NCBI GenBank assembly: GCA_002782605.1
Contig: PFIF01000152.1
Span: 1-5,177 of the forward strand
Direction: 5' to 3'
DNA length: 5,177 nucleotides
Source of the DNA: Deltaproteobacteria bacterium CG_4_8_14_3_um_filter_43_13
GTDB lineage: Bacteria > Desulfobacterota > UBA8473
The notes below the pieces were generated by a model. The model was given only the letters and a program-made list of their open reading frames with translations. It searched no databases and was not told the origin of the DNA. Position numbers and translations under genes: made by a program. Shown here one piece after another: positions 1-4,239 of this stretch (position 1 is the stretch's first letter; each line of letters starts with the position of its first letter).

Positions 1-28
1 TAAAGTTATTTATGAGTCAAAGCACTAG
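1..28. repeat. right end of a MITE-like repeat (copy 1, cut by window edge)
   Basis: These 28 bases are identical to positions 351-378, the right end of the complete copy, and end in the same GCACTAG. The rest of this copy lies outside the window. The flank to the right (from 29) is unrelated to the flank after copy 2, so the element boundary is at or just before the CTAG. Confidence 0.85.
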
Positions 29-72
29 AATTCAGGGTTTCGTATTTTAGATTTGTGTAACATCCAAAGTTA

Positions 73-116
73 AGGACAAGGTCTGATTCTCAGATTAGAT
101 AAACAGGACAAGGTCT
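73..116. repeat. pair of 12-nt direct repeats
   Basis: AGGACAAGGTCT occurs at 73-84 and again, exactly, at 105-116, a period of 32 nt (about three helical turns). It lies in the noncoding spacer between two copies of the MITE-like repeat. It could be a binding site pair or debris of an older insertion. No function is assigned. Confidence 0.6.
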
Positions 117-165
117 AGAATTTTCTATATACCACGTCCTCACCATGTACGCAACCAAAAAGTTA

Positions 166-190
166 GTTGGGTAGGAGGGCATGACCCAAC
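166..190. other. short palindrome in the spacer between repeats
   Basis: GTTGGGT (166-172) and ACCCAAC (184-190) form a perfect 7-bp stem around an 11-nt loop. No T-run follows, so it does not look like an intrinsic terminator. It sits 10 nt before the complete MITE-like copy. It may be a remnant of another small palindromic repeat; this is only what the bases show. Confidence 0.45.
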
Positions 191-249
191 ATGGGGATAG
201 CTAGTGGAATGTCCCTTTAATACCTTTACTATGAATTACTATAAATATT

Positions 250-272
250 CCCTCCCCCTTGATGGGGGAGGG
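250..272. other. perfect hairpin inside the MITE-like element
   Basis: CCCTCCCCC (250-258) pairs perfectly with GGGGGAGGG (264-272) around the 5-nt loop TTGAT. The same hairpin is present unchanged in copy 3 near the window end. There is no T-tract after it on either strand, so it is not called a terminator. Confidence 0.75.
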
Positions 273-325
273 GCAGGGTGGGGGTGAAGAATCGCCATGT
301 TGCCCCCTCCCCTTAATCCCCTCCC
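264..325. other. two G-quadruplex-capable tracts, one on each strand
   Basis: On the + strand, 264-284 has four G-runs (5, 4, 3 and 5 G) separated by loops of 1, 2 and 1 nt. On the - strand, 303-325 has runs of 3, 4, 4 and 5 G with loops of 1, 5 and 1 nt. Both fit the usual four-run, short-loop quadruplex pattern. The two tracts can also partly base-pair with each other, so the element has competing folds. Whether they form in the cell is unknown. Confidence 0.6.
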
Positions 326-404
326 ACCAAGGGATGGGAGACATTTTTGGTAAAGTTATTTATGAGTCAAAGCACTAGCTCTATGTAATCACCCTGTACA
401 TTTT

Positions 405-511
405 TTGGCATCATAGATACAGCTTTGTAGAAATAAAGGTGTGGAAAAAGAAGAAAAAAAACTGGATTTTACCAGATAATTGAGGTATAGGTACGTGCAT
501 GGTTAAATAAT
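405..511 (+). promoter_or_regulatory. upstream control block A (duplicated at 3702-3809)
   Basis: This block aligns over about 105 nt with the region in front of the binding-protein gene. Shared stretches are TTGGCATC, GATACAGCTTT, an A-rich centre, ACTGGATTTT with CC, GATAATT, and a final G-T-G-ATGGTTA segment. A possible sigma-70 promoter inside it is TTGAGG (480-485), a 17-nt spacer and TTAAAT (503-508), which matches consensus only weakly (4 of 6 in each box). At the position where block B has a perfect TATAAT this copy reads TAGTTG, so its promoter would be weaker or placed differently. It most likely drives the two-ligase operon. Confidence 0.55.
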
Positions 512-557
512 AGTTGTTGTAAGTCTGTAAACCCTAAGCACAAAGGGGTCAGCTATG

Positions 558-620
558 AGGGCGTCTTTCCTTAGTTCCTGAGATTAAAGAGGACAAAAAG
601 GAGGTCGCCCTTTTATTTTT
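558..620 (+). terminator. leader hairpin with U-tract (attenuator-like) before the first ligase
   Basis: AGGGCG (558-563) pairs with CGCCCT (606-611). TTTCCTT (566-572) pairs with AAGGAGG (598-604, two G-U pairs). TCCT (576-579) pairs with AGGA (590-593). TTTTATTTTT follows directly at 611-620. The layout is that of an intrinsic terminator ending just before the AAGGAGG ribosome binding site (621-627) of the ligase gene at 637. No gene precedes it in the window, so it would act as a leader attenuator or end a short RNA from block A. AAAGGG (542-547) could instead pair with CCCTTT (608-613) and open the stem, giving a possible switch. I recognise no known riboswitch class or T-box motif. Confidence 0.5.
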
Positions 621-636
621 AAGGAGGATAAGAACA

Positions 637-1677
637 ATGATAAAAGACATCCTCAAGAGCAATGCCAGACGGTACCCTAATGCAAATGCTATAATTTTTA
701 AAGACATACGATATACCTTCAGGGAATTCAATGAGCGTATCAATAGCCTTGCAAACGCACTGATGGATATGGGCTTGAGAAAGAGCGATTGGGTGGCTAT
801 GATTGCTGATGATTGCATTGAGCATGTGGAATTGTTTTGGGCAGGGGCAAAGATAGGAGTGGCGACATCTGTACTTAATCCAGCCTTACTCGAAAAGGAC
901 CTTTTTCATCTGATCGGTAATGGCAAAGCTGCTGCTGTTGTCTGCGGTTATAAGTATCGTAATCTGGTAGACTCACTGCGTTCTACGCTTGAGGGTGTAA
1001 AAGGCTATATTAGTCTTGGCCTATCAGACGAGGATTTTGTGGGCTATGAGGATCTCATATCGACGTCTTCGTCTCGTGAGCCAGACATTGAGATTAATGA
1101 AAACGATTTACTCTACTTCGCCAATACGAGCGGGACAACTGGCCTCTCGAAGCAGGTGGTGCACACGCATAAAAGCCTTTTTGCAACAGCCCTGATGGAT
1201 TTAGATGCAATGAACTATAATATAAATGTTGGAGATGTTAGCCTCATTGGCGGTCCTCATTTCTGGGCATATTTACTTCCAAGAATAACAATACCTTGCT
1301 TTTATATGGGTTCTACCCTGGTTATTCCGCCCGATCTTACACCACAGGGTTTTCTCCAGAGCATTGAAAAGGAGAAGGTAGCTAACTTAACCACAGGCAC
1401 CGCATTTTTACAGCAGCTTATGGATTATCCTGACCTAGATAAGTATAACTACTCTAGCTTGCGCCGTATATTTATATTTGGATATTATCCTCCAGATGTG
1501 TGGCGAAGAGCGGTAGAGTTATTTGGAAATATCTTTGTAGTGGGGTACGGTCTAAGTGAGATAGGGCTTATCACTTTTCTTCCCCCTGAGGACTTCATCT
1601 TCGACGGTCATCCAGAAAAGGTAAGAAGATTGAAGTCCTGTGGCAGAGAAGCGCTATGTGTTGATGCTAAGTGGTAG
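637..1677 (+). CDS. AMP-forming acyl-CoA ligase (class I adenylate-forming), N-terminal part, frameshifted
   Basis: This is the large N-terminal domain of an acyl/aryl-CoA ligase, which makes acyl-AMP from a carboxylic acid and ATP and then the CoA thioester in the cytoplasm. The start at 637 is supported by AAGGAGG at 621-627 and by a typical family N-terminus (ARRYPNANAIIF, then a YTFRE-type segment). The ATP-binding P-loop is TSGTTG (residues 164-169) with Lys172, but the usual Gly after that Lys is Gln173. GPHFW (206-210) and YGLSE (304-308, the YGxTE-type motif) follow. The usual GGA-type motif near 280 reads FGYYPPD. The frame ends early at residue 345-346 in a W-stop, whereas homologous sequence continues at once in the -1 frame from 1671. 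Read through, the protein would be about 509 residues, the normal family length. Substrate unknown; the benzoate, coumarate and medium-chain ligase groups are all possible. Confidence 0.88.
   Translation: MIKDILKSNARRYPNANAIIFKDIRYTFREFNERINSLANALMDMGLRKSDWVAMIADDCIEHVELFWAGAKIGVATSVLNPALLEKDLFHLIGNGKAAAVVCGYKYRNLVDSLRSTLEGVKGYISLGLSDEDFVGYEDLISTSSSREPDIEINENDLLYFANTSGTTGLSKQVVHTHKSLFATALMDLDAMNYNINVGDVSLIGGPHFWAYLLPRITIPCFYMGSTLVIPPDLTPQGFLQSIEKEKVANLTTGTAFLQQLMDYPDLDKYNYSSLRRIFIFGYYPPDVWRRAVELFGNIFVVGYGLSEIGLITFLPPEDFIFDGHPEKVRRLKSCGREALCVDAKW
1669..1674 (+). other. frameshift site 1 (one base missing)
   Basis: The upstream frame reads GAT GCT AAG TGG TAG, ending in W-stop. Stepping back one base (re-reading G1671) gives GAT GCT AAG GTG GTA GAT GAT, i.e. 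VDAK-VVDDQG, exactly the expected run-in to the second half of the ligase. The simplest ancestral sequence has one more G (AAGGTGG). No slippery heptamer is visible, and the downstream frame has no clear ribosome binding site. Confidence 0.85.
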
Positions 1678-2165
1678 ATGATCAGGGAGAGGATGTTCAA
1701 CCTGGTCAGGTTGGTGAGATTATTGCCAAGGGGCCTGACATGATGAAAGGCTATTGGACTGCGTCTGAAGCTACGGCACAGACTATAAGAGGAGGCTACG
1801 TCTACACCGGTGATCTGGCAACAGTAGATGAGGAGGGATATATCTACCTTGCTGGTAGGAAGAAGGATAGCATCACCACTCAGGGGAGGATGGTCTTGCC
1901 TTCAGAGATAGAGGAAATCATATTGCAACATCCACAGGTTTTTGAGGCAGCAGTAATAGGTATACCAGATGAAAAACTGGGCGAGGCAATTAAAGCCGTA
2001 GTAGTAAAAAGAGGAGGAGAGCTCGCTGGGGAAGAGATAATTATGCTCTGCCAGAAAAACCTTCCTGACTATGCGGTTCCCCAATCTGTAGATTTTACCG
2101 AAAACTTACCAAAAACCGCATCAGGTAGGGTGCAGAGATACAAATTACGAGAGAAATACTTATAA
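1671..2165 (+). CDS. AMP-forming acyl-CoA ligase, C-terminal part (separated by frameshift)
   Basis: This is the continuation of the ligase begun at 637, in the -1 frame. A GTG opens the frame at 1671, but there is no convincing ribosome binding site, so it is best read as the broken second half and not as a separate gene. It holds the end of the large domain, with YTGD (merged residues about 390-393, ribose-binding Asp), the hinge motif GRKKD (about 407-411), and the mobile C-terminal domain (PSEIEEIILQHP, AAVIGIPDEKLGE). At the end the A10 motif reads PKTASGRVQR: the catalytic Lys, normally in SGK, is Arg (codon AGG at 2127-2129, one transition from AAG). Known work on this superfamily ties that Lys to the adenylation half-reaction, so even a repaired protein might be slow or altered. 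A 92-nt gap without an obvious terminator leads to the next ligase, so the two are probably co-transcribed. Confidence 0.85.
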   Translation: MVDDQGEDVQPGQVGEIIAKGPDMMKGYWTASEATAQTIRGGYVYTGDLATVDEEGYIYLAGRKKDSITTQGRMVLPSEIEEIILQHPQVFEAAVIGIPDEKLGEAIKAVVVKRGGELAGEEIIMLCQKNLPDYAVPQSVDFTENLPKTASGRVQRYKLREKYL

Positions 2166-2257
2166 CTTCAACGGCTAAGGATTATATAACAACCGTGAGG
2201 AAAAGAGGGATACATACAAAGGGAGACAGACTAAAAAACAGAAGAAAGGAGTAGAGT

Positions 2258-3484
2258 ATGTCGGCAATTGATGAAGTAAGGAAATGGCTTGAGGAATTAA
2301 AGAAAGACGGTTCAATAAGAACGGATTTTCCACCACCTGCCGATGAAGAGTGTTACAATCCTGTCGAGTGTGCTCCACGAGAGCGGATAGAGGAGCTCAG
2401 GGACAAACATCTTCGTCATATAGTCAAGTGGGCGTACGAGAAATCAGAATTTTATCGTAAAATATGGGGTAAGGCGGGGGTGAAGCCTCAGGACATCAGG
2501 ACGTATGACGACCTGGAGAAGCTGCCCGTTTGGAGGAAGGACCAGCAGAGAAAAGATGAGGTGGAGAATCCGTTCTTTGGATCACGGGTGGTAAAAGAGC
2601 TTATACCCTATGTTCCTGCACTTTACCGATCAACGGGAACCACAGGCAAGCCAACATTGCACCCCTGGATACCTGAAGACATAGAAGCGATAGAGGAGTC
2701 ACGCGCCCGATGGGTGTGGTCAGGAGGTGGCAGAACAGGGGGCGCCTTTGTGGATTTTGCACCGGCGGCTAAGGGTTCATTAATAAAGATAATGACTGGC
2801 GTGGCGAGAAGAGTCGGTCTTCTCCATTACCATGAGGAGATATTCGGCTACCAGGCTGATCCTGCAGCAAGTGCTGCGTTTCAGCTTGAACTGGGAGAGT
2901 TTTACAAGCCCCTGAGTACATTTATGGCTCCAGAATTTCTGATCACATTGGGCGAGCAGTTCAAGAGAATGGGTAAGGAGAACCCTTACGATGCAGTGCT
3001 CCCTGGCGGGACACCTTTGTCATCAAGGTTGCGGCAGGAATTGCGCTCACTTTACAAGAAGCCGAGAGGGTTTCCCAATATAATAGGTGCCTATGAGAGT
3101 GGACTCGCAACAGAATGCCTCTTTTCTGCTGACAAGGGGTTAGATCTCTTCCATGACAGTGAAGACCTGTCTGTATTTGAGGTTGTGAAGCCTGGAACCA
3201 GGCAGAGAGCGGCTTTTGGGGAACGGGGCGAGCTTGTGGTTACTAACTTCTTCAATCACATTGCCCCCTTTATCAGGTTTGGTATGGAAGATGTGTTTGA
3301 GAACTCGTTCACGACCGAGCCGTGTCCCTATTTGTGGCAGAACACTAAAGACCTGGCTAAAACCTATTCCTGGACGCCTGAAGGACATCTTCAACGTAAA
3401 AGGCAAAGAGTTAATGCCCTGGGATGTGGAGGTAATTATTGGAGACATCCCGGATACTACCCTGATCTATCAATTGATTCTTGA
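2258..3484 (+). CDS. PaaK-type phenylacetate-CoA-ligase-like enzyme, N-terminal part, frameshifted
   Basis: This is an adenylate-forming ligase of the phenylacetate-CoA ligase (PaaK) family, distinct from the class I ligase upstream. It is expected to form a CoA thioester from an aryl or other carboxylic acid and ATP. The ATG at 2258 has AGGAG at 2247-2251, 6 nt away. Visible features are the PaaK-like N-terminal helix region (LRHIVKWAYEKSEFYRKIW, 52-70), the P-loop STGTTGKP (125-132), LPGGTPLS (248-255), GAYESG (277-282), GELVVTNF (324-331) and RFGMEDV (340-346, where Asp345 fits the ribose-binding acid). Homology stops after Cys-Pro at 356-357. From Tyr358 to the stop at 3484 the residues are out-of-frame, while the expected CGRT motif lies in the +1 frame. 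Read through, the protein would be about 479 residues, somewhat longer than typical PaaK (roughly 430-440). A fatty-acid or dicarboxylate substrate is equally possible. Confidence 0.88.
   Translation: MSAIDEVRKWLEELKKDGSIRTDFPPPADEECYNPVECAPRERIEELRDKHLRHIVKWAYEKSEFYRKIWGKAGVKPQDIRTYDDLEKLPVWRKDQQRKDEVENPFFGSRVVKELIPYVPALYRSTGTTGKPTLHPWIPEDIEAIEESRARWVWSGGGRTGGAFVDFAPAAKGSLIKIMTGVARRVGLLHYHEEIFGYQADPAASAAFQLELGEFYKPLSTFMAPEFLITLGEQFKRMGKENPYDAVLPGGTPLSSRLRQELRSLYKKPRGFPNIIGAYESGLATECLFSADKGLDLFHDSEDLSVFEVVKPGTRQRAAFGERGELVVTNFFNHIAPFIRFGMEDVFENSFTTEPCPYLWQNTKDLAKTYSWTPEGHLQRKRQRVNALGCGGNYWRHPGYYPDLSIDS
3328..3334 (+). other. frameshift site 2 (one base extra)
   Basis: The upstream frame gives TGT CCC TAT TTG TGG (C-P-Y-L-W). 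Dropping one T within 3329-3333 gives CP(I/Y)CGRTL, which restores the Cys-Gly-Arg-Thr motif expected in PaaK-like ligases and keeps the frame open to 3698. The extra base most simply lies in the TTT run at 3331-3333. CCC-T is a known kind of +1 slip-prone codon context, but nothing else here resembles a programmed site, and the old frame stays open for another 150 nt. Confidence 0.82.
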
Positions 3485-3698
3485 TAGCTGGGACATGGAG
3501 ATGCTTGAGCTAAAGGTGGAAACAGTGAGAAAGCTGCCTGATCCCCAGTATCAGAGAGAGATTAAATCCACTCTTGAGAGCAGATTAGAAATTCCTGTAG
3601 ATGTCGAGGTGGTTTCAGCAGGAACTATTCCTATGGCCCCGGGTGGCTATAAGGTGATCAAGGTAGTGGACAAGAGGCCGAAAAAGACTTCTTTGTAA
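3330..3698 (+). CDS. PaaK-type ligase, C-terminal part (separated by frameshift)
   Basis: This is the small C-terminal domain of the PaaK-like ligase, in the +1 frame relative to the gene starting at 2258. The open frame extends back to an ATG at 3216, but residues before about 3330 are shadow sequence; the homologous part begins at CGRT. It contains GRLKDIFNVKGKELMPWDVE, which matches the hinge and start of the PaaK C-terminal domain. A ferredoxin-like fold region (LELKVETVRKLPD, LEIPVDVEVVSAGTIP) follows. At the end, GGYKVIKVVD has a Lys (merged residue about 465) at the position of the usual catalytic Lys in the PaaK motif GKxxRVxD. An ATG at 3414 could start a separate product but has no good ribosome binding site. 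Position and content show one broken gene. Confidence 0.82.
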   Translation: MCGRTLKTWLKPIPGRLKDIFNVKGKELMPWDVEVIIGDIPDTTLIYQLILDSWDMEMLELKVETVRKLPDPQYQREIKSTLESRLEIPVDVEVVSAGTIPMAPGGYKVIKVVDKRPKKTSL

Positions 3699-3701
3699 AA
3701 C

Positions 3702-3809
3702 TTGGCATCGTTGATACAGCTTTATATAAAGGGCTCAGAAAAGATCAAAAAAGACTGGATTTTGCCTGATAATTAACGTATTGTTAAGTGTATGGTTAGG
3801 CAATATAAT
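3702..3809 (+). promoter_or_regulatory. upstream control block B (diverged copy of 405-511)
   Basis: This block aligns end to end with block A: TTGGCATCGTTGATACAGCTTT at the start (one short gap after it), an A-rich middle, ACTGGATTTTGCCTGATAATT at 3754-3774 and TGTATGGTTA near the end. It also contains a perfect 12-bp palindrome, CTTTATATAAAG at 3720-3731, which block A lacks. It starts 3 nt after the ligase stop codon, so this regulatory region belongs to the binding-protein gene. Confidence 0.6.
3781..3809 (+). promoter_or_regulatory. sigma-70-type promoter of the solute-binding protein gene
   Basis: TTGTTA (3781-3786), a 17-nt spacer, and a perfect TATAAT (3804-3809). Transcription would start near 3816, leaving a leader of about 20 nt that just accommodates the AGGAG (3824-3828) before the ATG at 3835. 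The gene can therefore be expressed independently of the ligases. Confidence 0.7.
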
Positions 3810-3818
3810 TCCATATTG
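3801..3818. promoter_or_regulatory. candidate operator overlapping the -10 box
   Basis: CAATAT (3801-3806) and ATATTG (3813-3818) are a perfect inverted repeat with a 6-nt spacer. The site covers the TATAAT and the likely start point, the placement expected for a repressor site. No regulator gene is in the window, and in AT-rich DNA such a repeat can arise by chance. Confidence 0.4.
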
Positions 3819-3834
3819 ATGAAAGGAGAGACCC

Positions 3835-4239
3835 ATGAAAAGATTATCGACCGTTTTGTTCACATTGCTGCTAATCTGCCTTTTATGTGCAGGTGCGAGG
3901 TTGGGTTATGCAGGAGAAGCTAGAGGTGTAACGGATGACACCATAAAAATTGGATTTATTTTAGATCAGACGGGACCGGCTGCCCCCATTGGCATCCCCG
4001 TGGCCAATGCGACAAGGACATACTTTCAAAATATCAATGATCACGGTGGGATCAATGGCAGGAAAGTAAAGATCATTCTTGAGGATGATCATTATTCAAT
4101 TCCCGGTGCTATCGCTGCTTTCAAAAAACTTATCTTTAGAGATGCAGCTCTGTCCATTCTCTTCACAGGAGGGACAGGTCAGACCTTTGCCCTTATGAAC
4201 CAGATTGAAAAGAATAAGGTTCCTGTAATATACCCGTAA
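3835..4239 (+). CDS. Liv-type ABC transporter solute-binding protein, N-terminal part, frameshifted
   Basis: This is a periplasmic binding protein of the branched-chain amino acid (LivK, Peripla_BP_6) type, which delivers ligand to an ABC importer. The start at 3835 has AGGAG 6 nt upstream. A signal peptide is evident: MKRL, a hydrophobic core at about residues 6-20 and a GYA-G cleavage site after Ala27. Cys18 lacks a proper lipobox, so a soluble protein is more likely than a lipoprotein. The mature start GVTDDTIKIGFILDQTGPAA and the segment GGINGRKVKIILEDD are typical of lobe 1. The frame stops after VPVIYP at 4237-4239, whereas the matching continuation VSLADGL follows in the -1 frame. Read through, the protein would be about 401 residues, normal for the family. 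Many relatives bind aromatic or other organic acids, which would fit the neighbouring CoA ligases. Confidence 0.88.
   Translation: MKRLSTVLFTLLLICLLCAGARLGYAGEARGVTDDTIKIGFILDQTGPAAPIGIPVANATRTYFQNINDHGGINGRKVKIILEDDHYSIPGAIAAFKKLIFRDAALSILFTGGTGQTFALMNQIEKNKVPVIYP
4233..4239 (+). other. frameshift site 3 (one base missing)
   Basis: The upstream frame reads ATA TAC CCG TAA (I-Y-P-stop). Re-reading G4236 gives TAC CCG | GTA AGC CTT, i.e. VIYP-VSLADGLVSP, which restores a continuous binding-protein sequence to 5039. One lost G or C in the CCCG run explains it. A -1 slip at CCCG just before the stop is conceivable, but no slippery heptamer or strong downstream structure is evident. Confidence 0.85.

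Larger units (their letters stand above)
201..378. mobile_element. MITE-like element, complete copy 2 (178 bp)
   Basis: The boundaries come from comparison with the partial copies at 1-28 and 5094-5177. The element starts CTAGTGG and ends GCACTAG. Its two ends are imperfect terminal inverted repeats: about 22 of the first 31 positions match the reverse complement of the other end, including the outer CTAGTG and an inner block containing CTTTAC. It is too short to code for a transposase, so any movement would need one in trans. CTAG at both ends could be a 4-bp target duplication, as made by some IS5-type transposases (YTAR targets), or the true end of the element. The core is very rich in G and C runs: a perfect 9-bp hairpin at 250-272 and potential quadruplexes on both strands. 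Confidence 0.75.

Noticed and set aside
120..136. Similarity of ATTTTCTATAT plus CCACG at 120-136 to 5051-5069 after the binding-protein gene
   Set aside because: Only an 11-nt exact AT-rich match with a gapped extension, which is too short to separate from chance. It could hint that a related gene ended before the window's left spacer, but nothing else supports this.
250..272. The C/G-rich hairpin as an intrinsic terminator for neighbouring genes
   Set aside because: No T-run follows the stem on either strand. The hairpin belongs to the mobile repeat, and copy 3 lies more than 100 nt after the stop codon of the binding protein.
1..378. CRISPR array
   Set aside because: The repeats here are ends of one dispersed element plus one 12-nt pair. 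There is no regular series of repeats and unique spacers, and no cas-like gene.
404..422. Possible sigma-54 promoter (TTGGCAT...) in both control blocks
   Set aside because: The -24-like TGGCAT is present at both sites, but the expected GC 10 nt after the GG reads AC in both, and TTGC is missing. A sigma-70 promoter closer to the gene explains block B better.
549..825. Minus-strand reading frames of 68-89 codons over the start of the ligase gene
   Set aside because: They mirror the well-supported + strand ligase and have no ribosome binding site or recognisable motifs. The other short minus-strand frames over the genes (1902-2084, 2175-2378, 3140-3448, 4096-4296, 4848-5048) are rejected for the same reason.
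1669..4239. Programmed ribosomal frameshifting in three genes
   Set aside because: The two -1 sites have no slippery heptamer and no strong downstream structure that I can see. The +1 site (CCC-T) is weak. Metabolic genes of these families are not known to need frameshifting, and shifts in both directions at all three genes fit random indels better.
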